Shown here: positions 25,033 to 34,923 of the stretch, piece after piece | How positions within the stretch are numbered: the stretch's first letter is position 1 | Layout: every line of letters starts with the position of its first letter | Source: Clostridia bacterium | GTDB lineage: Bacteria; Bacillota; Peptococcia; DRI-13; UBA5745 | Direction of reading: 5' to 3' | Assembly: GCA_018434325.1 (NCBI GenBank) | Contig: JAHDPO010000006.1 | Coordinates: 95,668 to 130,788, forward strand | Length of the DNA stretch: 35,121 nucleotides | Made by a program: the position numbers and the translations under genes | The notes under the pieces: model-generated | The model's input: the letters and a program-made list of their open reading frames with translations, nothing else | The model's database searches: none | Told to the model about the DNA's origin: nothing

Positions 25033-25560
25033 TCATTTGGCAAACACGTGGTTGCCGATCCGGGCGATGATAGGACGGGACCAGATCCATTTAGAGGTAG
25101 CCGTTACGGGATTCCAGTAGTAGATAGCTCCGTTGCTGGGATCCCAGCCGCCTAAGGCTGCTTTGGCGGCTTTAATGGCTGATTCCGTAGGTTCCTGATA
25201 ATATTGGCCGTCTTTGACGGCGTCAAAAGCGCCGGGCTCAAAAATTACACCGTAGACTGAATTAGGAAAGTTGGGATGCTTGCAGCGGTTGATGATAACC
25301 GCTCCCACCGCCACCTGGCCGATATACGGTTCCCCCCGGGCTTCGCCGCTGATAACCTTGGCCAGCACCGTCGTATCTTTGCTGCTTGCCGTGCCTACGC
25401 CTCTGGTTGCCACTGACAGGCTCTGTTTTTGCTCTGCAATCTCAGACTGCTGCCACAGACCAACCGCCAATAAGCCGGCAAAGGCAAAAAGAAAGACCAC
25501 CAGCCATAGCGCTCTTTGCTTTCTACCATAGTTGAGATGTTTTGGCTCTTTATTCCCCAT
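25033..25560 (-). CDS. SleB-like spore cortex-lytic / cell wall hydrolase
   Basis: A 175-residue protein with a short cytoplasmic N-terminus, one membrane segment (about 18-36) and the Hydrolase_2 domain (about 63-175). That domain has the motif SGEARGEPYIGQVAVGAVI; Glu73 is the probable catalytic acid of the lytic transglycosylase activity. Classical SleB also has an N-terminal peptidoglycan-binding domain, which is missing here, so this is a minimal membrane-tethered form closer to CwlJ in size. Its position before ypeB supports a germination role. GGGAGG precedes the ATG, and a sigma-G-like -10 lies at 25590-25596. Confidence 0.88.
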   Translation of the reverse strand: MGNKEPKHLNYGRKQRALWLVVFLFAFAGLLAVGLWQQSEIAEQKQSLSVATRGVGTASSKDTTVLAKVISGEARGEPYIGQVAVGAVIINRCKHPNFPNSVYGVIFEPGAFDAVKDGQYYQEPTESAIKAAKAALGGWDPSNGAIYYWNPVTATSKWIWSRPIIARIGNHVFAK

Positions 25561-25589
25561 GGCCGTCCTCCCGCTCTTGCTTTTTATCC

Positions 25590-25596
25590 TAGTATG
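25590..25596 (-). promoter_or_regulatory. Candidate sigma-G (forespore) -10 element for sleB-ypeB
   Basis: On the minus strand CATACTA matches the sigma-F/G -10 exactly, 30 bases before the start codon. An approximate -35 (GTTATA) lies 18 bases upstream, inside the repeat head. Forespore expression is the known control of sleB-ypeB in Bacillus. Confidence 0.5.
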
Positions 25597-25611
25597 AACA
25601 AAATGGCCGGA

Positions 25612-25775
25612 CGTTATAACGCCTCAGTAGCAAAATTTCGATTGTAGAAATTTTGCTTACCTATGTGCGTTTCAACGAGTCGGAAACTTATCGACTCGTT
25701 ATAACGCCTCAGAAGAAAGATTCTTTGTCTTGGTAAAAATCTTTCTTTGGCAAAATTTCGATTGTAGAAATTTTG
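25612..25775. repeat. Modular hairpin repeat block (two units)
   Basis: Two copies of the head CGTTATAACGCCTCAG (25612-25627, 25697-25712) and two identical 26-bp hairpins built on CAAAATTTC-N7-GAAATTTTG (25630-25655, 25750-25775). A further hairpin, GAAAGATT...AATCTTTC (about 25715-25744), is present only in the second unit. Between the units, AACGAGTCG pairs with CGACTCGTT (25674-25700). A diverged copy with the same order lies at 32667-32735. No protein is encoded in this 360-base gap. Confidence 0.75.
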
Positions 25776-25801
25776 TCAAAGATGCATATGGCTGCAAAAT
25801 A

Positions 25802-25839
25802 AAAATACGCCAAAGAGCTCAAACTCTTTGACGTATTTT
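25802..25839. terminator. Bidirectional terminator after the stalk/SH3 protein gene
   Basis: AAAATACG-c-CAAAGAG pairs with CTCTTTG-a-CGTATTTT around CTCAAA, with a single internal mismatch. The minus-strand transcript runs into TATTTTTATTTTG. Confidence 0.85.
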
Positions 25840-25923
25840 CAGGGCTGCCCTGCCCCTCATTTTATCTCATTTTGTCTTTCTTACTTATCCTATCTAACCT
25901 TACTTATACCGCGTTGCCTTATC

Positions 25924-28056
<2,133 letters not shown>

Positions 28057-28197
28057 GCTGGATGCTCCTTTCCCATTGCCAATCTGGATTTTCTATTCGA
28101 TTATATCACATATGACGGAATTTCCTGAATAAAAGATGGCCCAATCCCCAGAAAAACGAGGATTTAATAAAAATTTTACAATTCTCAGCATCAAAAG

Positions 28198-28239
28198 AAG
28201 CCGCTCCTCTAATACTAATCGTATTGTTCGGAACGGCTT
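28198..28239 (-). terminator. Terminator after spoVT
   Basis: On the minus strand AAGCCGTTCC pairs with GGAGCGGCTT (one G-T wobble), enclosing a second small stem AATAC/GTATT. The transcript continues with CTTTTGATG, so the U-run is short. Confidence 0.6.
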
Positions 28240-28279
28240 ACGTATCGACCGGCAAAATCTGGTACTGCCGAAACTTGCT

Positions 28280-28837
28280 TTACTGCTCCATTTGTTTGGC
28301 CAAAAAAGCCGCCGCCGTCTCCACAAGACGGAGCTCAATATCACTGAATTTGGCATTGGCTTCCTGGCTTGCTAAAGCTACGGCGCCGATGGAGTCGCCT
28401 TCGGCGATGATCGGGGCTAAAGCTACGGCGCTATATTTGCCTTCCCGCTCGTCCCCTTCGCAAATAGCGGCCGCCAAGGCGGTACCGGGCTGATTCTGCA
28501 TTATGGATCGCCGGTCGTTCATGACCTTGTCAATGCCGCTGCCAATGGGTTTATTCAAAAATTCTTTTTTTGAAGCCCCGGCTACGGCAATAGTCTGATC
28601 CCGGTCGGCGATAATGGCGATATGCCCGGTAGCTTCATAAAGAGATTCCGCATACTCCTTGGAAAAATCCCCTAACTCGCCGATTAAGGAATATTTTTTA
28701 AGAATTACTTCTCCTTCCCGATCAACAAAGATCTCTAATGGGTCCCCTTCCCGTATCCTTAGTGTACGGCGAATTTCTTTAGGAATAACGACCCGGCCCA
28801 GATCATCGATTCTTCTTACAATGCCGGTTGCTTTCAT
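28280..28837 (-). CDS. spoVT: Stage V sporulation transcription regulator SpoVT
   Basis: AbrB-family regulator that adjusts forespore sigma-G genes late in sporulation. Residues 1-50 form the AbrB swapped-hairpin DNA-binding domain (MKATGIVRRIDDLGRVVIPK, almost identical to the B. subtilis protein). Residues about 60-180 form the GAF-like domain. At 185 residues it is slightly longer than the 178 of B. subtilis. AGGAGG precedes the ATG. Its presence is good evidence that the organism forms spores. Confidence 0.95.
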   Translation of the reverse strand: MKATGIVRRIDDLGRVVIPKEIRRTLRIREGDPLEIFVDREGEVILKKYSLIGELGDFSKEYAESLYEATGHIAIIADRDQTIAVAGASKKEFLNKPIGSGIDKVMNDRRSIMQNQPGTALAAAICEGDEREGKYSAVALAPIIAEGDSIGAVALASQEANAKFSDIELRLVETAAAFLAKQMEQ

Positions 28838-28909
28838 CGAACTAATTCCTCCTTGCGCTGCATGGTCTAGTGCTATTATTTGCGATCTGGGAAAATTTAT
28901 TCTTTTACC

Positions 28910-28936
28910 GGCGGTTTTTTATCAAAGCAAACCACC
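28910..28936 (-). terminator. Weak hairpin after hrb
   Basis: On the minus strand GGTGGTTT pairs with AAACCGCC (one wobble), but no U-run follows, so termination is doubtful. Confidence 0.3.
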
Positions 28937-28943
28937 ATTAGCT

Positions 28944-29594
28944 TTAGCCTTCCAAGACAAAAACTTCCTTGCCCCTTTGGCATACGGGGCAGCGCCAATC
29001 TGCCGGCAATTCTTCAAAGGGTATTTCTCCGTCATAGACGTAATGGCAAACCGAGCAAACCCATTTGCCTTGCTTGGCCTGGGGAACAGCGGCGTCGGCA
29101 GGGGTTTCTGTTTTTCTAGGGGCGCCGCCGGATTTCATTTTGCGATAATCGGCATAAGTGATCGGCTCCTCCTGGCCGGTGCACTGGCAATCCTCCACCT
29201 CGCAAATAAACAAATAATGGCTGTCTAAATCTATGGTCTGCTCCACCCGGCAGCTAAAACGGGCAATCGTGCCATCCACTATGTAGGGATTGCCCCGCCC
29301 GTCTTTTTCAAAGGGAATATCGGCGAATTTTTCTTTGTTTCTGCCGCTTTGCATACCGAAGTGGGTTATTTTATCCAAGGGGCAGTCTATGGACAGGACA
29401 GATATGGCCATACTGCCTTTTTTGGTAATCATTTCCGTAGTCAGATTTGTCTTCAGCATGGTGGTCACCAGGCGTCCTGGCTCAGAGGTGGCCTGGGAGG
29501 CCGTATTGATAATACAACCATTAAGCTGCCCTTCAAACTCCACGCCTACTACAAATAAGCCGTAGGTCAATTTAAAAAAGGCCTTTTTATCCAA
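28944..29594 (-). CDS. hrb: High-molecular-weight rubredoxin (flavin reductase-rubredoxin fusion)
   Basis: A 216-residue electron carrier. Residues 1-150 form an FMN-binding flavin-reductase-like domain ([39 protein letters not shown] in pieces); a Pro/Ala linker follows; residues 176-214 are a rubredoxin with iron ligands Cys180, Cys183, Cys202 and Cys205. In Moorella the same fusion passes electrons from NADH to the flavodiiron protein FprA for oxygen or NO reduction; no fprA is seen nearby. The usual Gly after each CxxC pair is His184 and Gln206, a modest change near the iron site. The start is TTG 29594 with AGGGAGGG 7 bases upstream. Confidence 0.9.
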   Translation of the reverse strand: MDKKAFFKLTYGLFVVGVEFEGQLNGCIINTASQATSEPGRLVTTMLKTNLTTEMITKKGSMAISVLSIDCPLDKITHFGMQSGRNKEKFADIPFEKDGRGNPYIVDGTIARFSCRVEQTIDLDSHYLFICEVEDCQCTGQEEPITYADYRKMKSGGAPRKTETPADAAVPQAKQGKWVCSVCHYVYDGEIPFEELPADWRCPVCQRGKEVFVLEG

Positions 29595-29775
29595 AAAAAT
29601 CCCTCCCTATTTATCTTTACCTTATCTATCCAGATTATATCCTATATTCTTTGCAAGCGCCACGGTCTCTTGCGAAAAATGATGGAAAGTCTTCACGAAA
29701 CTGAAAGAATTTAAACACATGATCTTCACCTGGCTTCTTTATAATAAAGATAATCGATAGAGAGGAGCCCAATAC

Positions 29776-29907
29776 ATGAATCCCGTCATTATTCCGTCGG
29801 TCTTTGCCGCCTTGGTTTTAGCTGCCTCCATTTTCATTATGGGCAATAACGGCGCTTTTCAGCCTAAGAATGAACCTTCTTTAGAAACAGACAATAGTAT
29901 AAGCTGA
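29776..29907 (+). CDS. 43-residue single-span membrane protein
   Basis: A short ORF preceded by GAGGAG with suitable spacing. It reads MNPVIIPSVFAALVLAASIF... with one membrane helix (about residues 4-22) and a polar tail (QPKNEPSLETDNSIS), ending at TGA 29905-29907. No family recognised. A TATAAT about 30 bases upstream of the start may be its -10, though no clear -35 is seen. It is followed by a strong hairpin. Real expression is plausible but not proven. Confidence 0.6.
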   Translation: MNPVIIPSVFAALVLAASIFIMGNNGAFQPKNEPSLETDNSIS

Positions 29908-29945
29908 AAAAGAGTTTGGTCTGGAGCGCCGATGATGTAATAGAA

Positions 29946-29990
29946 AAACAGAGGAGACTTGCCTTGAAAAAGCGCAGGTCTCCTCTGTTT
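29946..29990. terminator. Bidirectional terminator between the small ORF and the lipoprotein gene
   Basis: AAACAGAGGAGAC (29946-29958) pairs perfectly with GTCTCCTCTGTTT (29978-29990). The minus-strand side continues with TTTTTCTATT, making it a good terminator for the lipoprotein gene. Confidence 0.85.
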
Positions 29991-30034
29991 GCATATCCTT
30001 GGGTGTGGTTTTATTGGTTCTTCTGTACGCCCGT

Positions 30035-30610
30035 TTAGGCCTGGCTCTTAGGCATAGACAAATCAAAGTAAATAAAGAAGACGTTGCCTTCCACATCATC
30101 CTCGTAATATTCCAGATAGCTGATGCTATATTCGTTTTCGTCTTCCGGGATGGGCACCTCATACACGACGTTCTTCGTGATGGTTTCGCCTTTGGCCAAT
30201 TCGTATTCTTCCGCCATCTGGCTGTCGCTAAAACCGGTCAGAGGAAAACCGTAATCCTCGTCGCCCTCGCCCCATTGCACCTGGAAATCGTCAGCCCACA
30301 TAGGCAAAGGCTCACCGTAAATGTTTTTTACCGTAATCTCCGCCACAAGATAAGCATGCCCCGCCGCCGGCGCCTTGCCTTCATGTTCGGCGGTCAGGTA
30401 AGCTTTATTGACGCTGTAAGCAAAGAAATTATTTGCCAATGTATCGCCGAGCCTGCCCTCTGCAACACCGCCGGTCTCCCGGCCGTCCTCCAGCTTTTCG
30501 GCGCCGGTTATCAGCGTTTGGGGAGTCTCCGCAGCAGGAGTCGAGCCGCATCCCGTTACAAAAACCAGCAAACACACCATAATAACCGCAATCCATAAAC
30601 TTTTTTTCAT
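30035..30610 (-). CDS. DUF4352-type lipoprotein
   Basis: A 191-residue membrane-anchored lipoprotein of unknown function. The signal ends in lipobox VTGC (Cys21). After a variable linker, residues about 60-185 resemble the Telokin-like/DUF4352 beta-sandwich (YLVAEITVKNIYGEPLPM, then a conserved DDFQVQW and a tail of acidic residues). Such proteins are common on Gram-positive cell surfaces. GGAAGG precedes the ATG. It lies 44 bases downstream of the class V aminotransferase gene on the same strand. Confidence 0.8.
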   Translation of the reverse strand: MKKSLWIAVIMVCLLVFVTGCGSTPAAETPQTLITGAEKLEDGRETGGVAEGRLGDTLANNFFAYSVNKAYLTAEHEGKAPAAGHAYLVAEITVKNIYGEPLPMWADDFQVQWGEGDEDYGFPLTGFSDSQMAEEYELAKGETITKNVVYEVPIPEDENEYSISYLEYYEDDVEGNVFFIYFDLSMPKSQA

Positions 30611-30654
30611 TCTCTATACCTTCCGTTTCCTTATATTCTCCAGGCTCTTGACCA

Positions 30655-31932
30655 TCATGATGAGCGGTCGGCCAGAAAGTGCTTTATCGCCTGAATTGTT
30701 CGCTCCACTTCTTCCAGCGTATTGTAAGGAGCAAAACCAATGCGTACCAATCCGCCATTTTTCTGCTGATCAAGAACTTCAAAGACCATCTTGATGGCAT
30801 AGAAGCTGCCTGCCCAGACAAATATCCCCTTTTCAGCCAGATAGGCGGCGCAATCGGCGACTTTTCTGTCTTTAATGGCAAAAGAAACCGTCGAGGTTCG
30901 GGGATGGCCCGGCTGGGGCCCAAAAAGGGTAAGGCCTTCTATCTCCCCCAGCCCCGCCCGCAATTTAGCAGCCAACGTCTCTTCATAAGCGTCGATGGCC
31001 AGCATGCCGGCCACAATATTTTTACGGCGGCCCGTCAGCCCCTTAAGCTGTTCTTCAAAGCTATCACTATATTTAGCGCCCAGGTCGGCAATAAACTCCA
31101 CGGCTTCTGCCGCGCCGCAAATAGCCTCAAAACTGGGTGTGCCGATTTCGAATTTTTCCGGCGCTAAAGTATTATCCAAAGCCAGCACCCGAATGGTATT
31201 GAGCCTATCCATTACCGAGGTTTTGGCATAAATCACGCCTAAATGGGGGCCAAAAAACTTGTAGGCGGAGCAGATCAGAAAATCCGTATCGATATCCTGC
31301 ACATCGATAGGCTTATGAGCGGCGTAGTGGACGGCGTCCACCACCGTCAAGGCTCCCACGGCATGAGCCATAGCGATAATTTTCTTGACGTCATTGATGG
31401 CTCCTATGGCGTTTGATGCCCAGTTGACGGCCACCACCTTCGTCATTTTAGAAAGCTTCGCCTGGTAGTCGGCCAGATCCAGGGTGCAATTATTCTTATC
31501 CACTTTTACACTTTTGACGATGGCGCCGTATTCCTCCAATAAACGCCAGGGGGAACGGTTACCTTCATGATCCAGGTCCGTAATCAGCACTTCGTCTCCC
31601 GGCCGGATGGCGCGGGCTATGGACAAAGCCAGGCGGAAATTATTAGAGGAGGAATTAAAGCCGAAAGAGACCTCCTGCCAGCGGCAGTTGAAAAAATCGG
31701 CATAAGTTTCCCGGGCCTGCTGGAAAAGGGCGTCGCTTTCTACGGAAGTGATAAACTTGCCATGGGTATTGGCATTATGGTGATAAAGGTAATCGTTGAT
31801 TTTCTCCACCACCCGGACAGGAACCTGGGTACCGCCGGGGCCGTCGAAATAGATTGCCGGCTGGCCATTGACCTGTCTTTTTAAGGCGGGAAACTGATCG
31901 ATGACCCACTGAACGTCAAAACTAAATGCCAT
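30655..31932 (-). CDS. Class V aminotransferase, cysteine-desulfurase-like but without the active-site Cys
   Basis: A 425-residue PLP enzyme of the cysteine-desulfurase-like (VC1184-type) group. The PLP lysine is Lys225 in SAYKFFGPHLG, and Asp199 with His202 (VDAVHYAAHKP) stacks on and pairs with the cofactor. The loop that carries the catalytic Cys in SufS (GHHCA) reads WAGSFYA here, so sulfur transfer by the usual persulfide route is unlikely; another PLP reaction such as a lyase or epimerase fits better. The start ATG 31932 has GGGAG with 8 bases spacing, favoured over the frame start at 31950. Confidence 0.85.
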   Translation of the reverse strand: MAFSFDVQWVIDQFPALKRQVNGQPAIYFDGPGGTQVPVRVVEKINDYLYHHNANTHGKFITSVESDALFQQARETYADFFNCRWQEVSFGFNSSSNNFRLALSIARAIRPGDEVLITDLDHEGNRSPWRLLEEYGAIVKSVKVDKNNCTLDLADYQAKLSKMTKVVAVNWASNAIGAINDVKKIIAMAHAVGALTVVDAVHYAAHKPIDVQDIDTDFLICSAYKFFGPHLGVIYAKTSVMDRLNTIRVLALDNTLAPEKFEIGTPSFEAICGAAEAVEFIADLGAKYSDSFEEQLKGLTGRRKNIVAGMLAIDAYEETLAAKLRAGLGEIEGLTLFGPQPGHPRTSTVSFAIKDRKVADCAAYLAEKGIFVWAGSFYAIKMVFEVLDQQKNGGLVRIGFAPYNTLEEVERTIQAIKHFLADRSS

Positions 31933-31977
31933 GTATAACGCTCCCTTCAAAACTTTGCATATTTAAGGTATTTGGCC

Positions 31978-32012
31978 AAGTTCAAGTTTAAATTCAAGTT
32001 CAAGCTCGAAGC
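31978..32012. repeat. Short TTCAAG repeats between two genes
   Basis: TTCAAG recurs three times and TCGAAG once in 35 bases, giving a simple-sequence stretch with no coding content. Origin unclear. Confidence 0.5.
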
Positions 32013-32027
32013 TGGACCGCCGGCCCC

Positions 32028-32618
32028 TTAGTCCGCCTCGGGAGCGGGAGTCCCGACCAAACCCAAGGGCTCCGCCGCTTTGCGCAGAGCGATGATCGTC
32101 TGGCTGATCAGCTCATCCAAAGGCATGCCCAGCATATCCGCTCCTTCCTGGATCACTTCCCGCTTAACCCCGGCCGCAAAGGCCTTATCTTTCCATTTCT
32201 TCTTGACGGATTTCAGCTCCAAATCCAAAAGGCTGCGGCTGGGCCGCATCAGGGCGGCGGCCATAATCAGCCCTGTCAGCTCGTCAGTTGCGTAAATTAC
32301 TTTTTCCATAGGAAGCTGGGGCTCCACATCGGTGCAAAGCTTCCAACCGTGAGCCATTACCGCTCTGATCCAATCCTCAGGCCAGCCTGCTTCCTCCAGC
32401 ATAACCTTCGTCATCCGGCAGTGCTGTTCGGGATACTTCTCATAATCCAGGTCATGACAAAGACCGATAATACCCCACTTGTCTTCGTCTTCCCCTAAAA
32501 GGCCGGCAAAGTGCCGCATGGTGGCTTCCACAGCCAGGGCGTGCTTCAAAAGATTTTCCTGGGTATTATGGGCCAGAAATAAGGTCATGGCCTCTTCCCG
32601 GTTCGGTATTTTCGTCAT
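32028..32618 (-). CDS. HD-domain hydrolase
   Basis: A 196-residue predicted metal-dependent phosphohydrolase. Metal ligands of the HD fold are His26 (LLKHALAVE), His55-Asp56 (GLCHDLDYEKYP) and His90 (AVMAHGW), with a later Asp in TDELTGLI. The substrate is unknown; small HD proteins of this kind act on nucleotides or phosphate esters. AAGGAAGG lies upstream of the ATG at a rather long 13 bases. A CGTTATAAT string on the minus strand in the repeat at 32667 may provide its -10. Confidence 0.85.
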   Translation of the reverse strand: MTKIPNREEAMTLFLAHNTQENLLKHALAVEATMRHFAGLLGEDEDKWGIIGLCHDLDYEKYPEQHCRMTKVMLEEAGWPEDWIRAVMAHGWKLCTDVEPQLPMEKVIYATDELTGLIMAAALMRPSRSLLDLELKSVKKKWKDKAFAAGVKREVIQEGADMLGMPLDELISQTIIALRKAAEPLGLVGTPAPEAD

Positions 32619-32666
32619 AGGCTCTACAAATCCTTCCTTACTATATGTTATTGATTCTGTCTTTTA

Positions 32667-32735
32667 TTATAACGCTTCAAAAGAAAGATTGTATATCTCA
32701 ATCTTTCCAGAGAAAGTTTCGATTGGAATTTTTCT
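32667..32735. repeat. Diverged copy of the modular hairpin repeat
   Basis: It has the same order as the second unit at 25697: head TTATAACGCTTCA, hairpin GAAAGATT...AATCTTTC (32683-32707), then a degenerate hairpin around TTTCGATTG (32711-32735). It lies in the gap between the AEC gene end and the HD gene start. Confidence 0.65.
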
Positions 32736-32748
32736 TGCCGGCTGAAGA

Positions 32749-33714
32749 TTATCCCAGGATCAGCAATACCAAAGGAATGGTAATAGCCGACAGCAATGTG
32801 CTTAAAAACACAGCTCTGGTACACCAGCGGTCGTCGCCGCCGCAACTGCCGGTATAAATAGTTAAAATGGAAACAGGGGGACAACTCAGCATGATCGCCA
32901 AAATCATCAGCATTGTACGATTTGCGCAAACAAGGGACCCCAGCCAATAAATAATCACAGGGAAGATAACCAGCCTGACGGCGCATATGGCATAGAGCTT
33001 TTTGTCGCCGAATATCTCCTTTAAGCAACAGGAGAATAGTTTGCAGCCGATAATGATCATGGCTAAGGGAGCGGTGGCCTTGCCTGCTAATACCAGGCCC
33101 TGATGGACTGCCCCCGGTAAAGGAAGCTTGAAAAGCTGCAAAGCCAGTCCGAACAGAAAGCCGATCACGGCCGGCGAGAAGGCTAATTTCCGGAGGGGGG
33201 TCTCTTCCTGCTCTACGCCGGCAAAATATTGGATGAGAGGCTCCGCCAGGCTGCCTAAAAGCAGATTCGTCAAAATGATGGCCATCCCGCTATACAAAAT
33301 AGCTGCCGGCTGATCCTTGATAAAATCGGGATGGGCATATACCGACTGCACCACGGCTAAACCAATGTAGCCTACGTTGGGGAAAATACAACCGGCCAGC
33401 CATGGCCCCAGGCATTTGCCGCCCAATTGCTGCTTTTTGACCAGCAGATAGCCGAATAAAATCATGAAAACCAGGCCCGCCAAATGCAAAGCAAGGTATT
33501 GCAAAGATTCCTGTAATTTATCCACCGAAAAATACGCGTAGAAAGAGTTAAAGACGAGAATGGCCAACAGCAGAGTGGTAACCAAGCGGGATAGCCATTG
33601 TACTGCTTCGTCTTTTAAAAGCCGGAAGCGGCACAGCAAATAACCTATTAAAATAAAAGCCAGCAAATAGAGCATTTTGCCCAGGGTAATCGTAAAAATA
33701 TTCGCGGTTCTCAC
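32749..33714 (-). CDS. AEC-family (auxin efflux carrier-like) permease
   Basis: A 321-residue membrane protein with about ten hydrophobic segments in the five-plus-five arrangement of the AEC family. Bacterial members include malonate and malate/lactate carriers. The central polar GCIFPNVGYIGLAVVQS (N and G within the crossover helix) is a family feature. The start is uncertain: the frame opens with GTG 33714, but AGGAGG directly abuts it; codon 6 (ATT) or codon 14 (ATG, further away) are alternatives, and the first helix begins soon after. It is 35 bases downstream of an amidohydrolase, so that hydrolase may act on its substrate. Confidence 0.86.
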   Translation of the reverse strand: MRTANIFTITLGKMLYLLAFILIGYLLCRFRLLKDEAVQWLSRLVTTLLLAILVFNSFYAYFSVDKLQESLQYLALHLAGLVFMILFGYLLVKKQQLGGKCLGPWLAGCIFPNVGYIGLAVVQSVYAHPDFIKDQPAAILYSGMAIILTNLLLGSLAEPLIQYFAGVEQEETPLRKLAFSPAVIGFLFGLALQLFKLPLPGAVHQGLVLAGKATAPLAMIIIGCKLFSCCLKEIFGDKKLYAICAVRLVIFPVIIYWLGSLVCANRTMLMILAIMLSCPPVSILTIYTGSCGGDDRWCTRAVFLSTLLSAITIPLVLLILG

Positions 33715-33749
33715 CCTCCTTCCGGCCCGTCCGGCGCCCTCGTCCGCGT

Positions 33750-34568
33750 TTATTTAATATCCAGCAAATCCGCTGCATTATCATAAAAGATTGCCGTTAG
33801 CTCTTCCCGGTTAAGGCCCGACCGGATCAGGGCTTCTTTGGCGGAGTCAAAGTCGGCCCAGGGGGCGTCGGTTCCAAAAAGGGTGCGTTTCACACCGTGC
33901 TGCCGGATAAGACCTCTAACCTCTGCCGGCTCCATCCGCTCCGCCGCAAAGGAGGTATCAAACCACAGGTTTTCCCTGCCCGCCAGCCATTGACTTACAG
34001 CCTCATATTGACGATAGCCTCCCATATGGGCAGCCACAATGCGGCCTTGAGGAAACAGATCGCAAACTCTGGCAATCCGCTTGGCGTCGGCTTTCACCGG
34101 CGGCGGATAGCCCGGGTCTTCCCCGGCGTGAAAATAAAGGATCAGATTCCGGGCAAATATGGCTTCATAAATAGGCAATACTTTTTCATCATCGGCAAAG
34201 AATTCCTGGTATTCCGGATGCATCTTCACCCCTTTTAATCCCATAGCTTTGATGCGATCTAGCTCTCCTTCATAATCCTCAAACTCCGGGTGGACGCTGC
34301 CGAAGGCATAAACCTCTTCACCGATCTGCTCCGCCACCCAGTCGTTGACGGCAACAGTCATTGCCGAATTGGTGGCGATGGGCAAGAGGAGAAACCCGGC
34401 AACACCGGCTGCTCTCTCAAATTCCAGCAGGCTTTGAAAGCTGCCTTCATGGTAGTAGGGGGCGTCGGCCCTGGCCGAGGTTAAGGCGATGGCCTTAGCG
34501 GCCACTTTATCGGGAAAAGCATGGGTATGCATGTCGAAAATTTTATAATCCTGCTGACCAGTGGACAA
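33750..34568 (-). CDS. TIM-barrel amidohydrolase (amidohydrolase-2-like)
   Basis: A 272-residue metal hydrolase or decarboxylase of the PF04909-like group. All expected ligands are present: His14 and His16 (FDMHTHAF), His147 (YFHAGEDPG), His181 (AAHMGG) and Asp234 (FGTDAPW). The substrate is not identifiable. The frame continues upstream to 34628, but the TTG at 34568 is preceded by AAGGGAGG with 8 bases spacing and puts the HxH motif at the usual place near the N-terminus. It probably forms an operon with the AEC permease downstream. Confidence 0.87.
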   Translation of the reverse strand: MSTGQQDYKIFDMHTHAFPDKVAAKAIALTSARADAPYYHEGSFQSLLEFERAAGVAGFLLLPIATNSAMTVAVNDWVAEQIGEEVYAFGSVHPEFEDYEGELDRIKAMGLKGVKMHPEYQEFFADDEKVLPIYEAIFARNLILYFHAGEDPGYPPPVKADAKRIARVCDLFPQGRIVAAHMGGYRQYEAVSQWLAGRENLWFDTSFAAERMEPAEVRGLIRQHGVKRTLFGTDAPWADFDSAKEALIRSGLNREELTAIFYDNAADLLDIK

Positions 34569-34612
34569 AACAAGGCCCTCCCTTGACTGTTTGAGGTATT
34601 TATTAATCATAT

Positions 34613-34798
34613 CTATTGATAATACCATGCTCCAGGCTGTTTGTCATGGGGAAACGCACGGTCAAAAGCATATTCTTTGCAGGTAATGGCTGCCTCGACG
34701 GCATAGCCCCGATGCCAGTATGCTTTTTGAAACAAATAGCCGATCTCCAAAACCTGCCAGCTTGAATCAGCCGCCTCGTTATAATCTTGCATAGTCAA
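34613..34798 (-). pseudogene. GNAT acetyltransferase remnant
   Basis: About 61 codons keep the core of a RimJ-like GNAT domain: GLTMQDYN, then VLEIGYLFQKAYWHRGYAVE (the acetyl-CoA loop region) and AITCKEYAFDRAF. Homology appears to run a few codons further upstream (QCG before GLTMQ) but meets a TGA there. The C-terminal half is missing, with the reading frame ending soon after the AFDRAF stretch. Both ends lost means a decayed gene, next to the repeat cluster at 34.9-35.1 kb. Confidence 0.7.
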
Positions 34799-34923
34799 TC
34801 CGCATTGTCATTTAGATAAACAAAAAGTTGGCGAATTCATGGCATTGGCCGACGCCGCGCCAATAGAACAATGCAGCGATGACTCCCGGCACTGCTGTTA
34901 GTGGACCCTTGGCGGCGGTAGCT

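Noticed and set aside
25612-25775. CRISPR array
   Set aside because: Only two copies of the repeated string, unequal spacing, a hairpin-within-unit structure and no cas genes.
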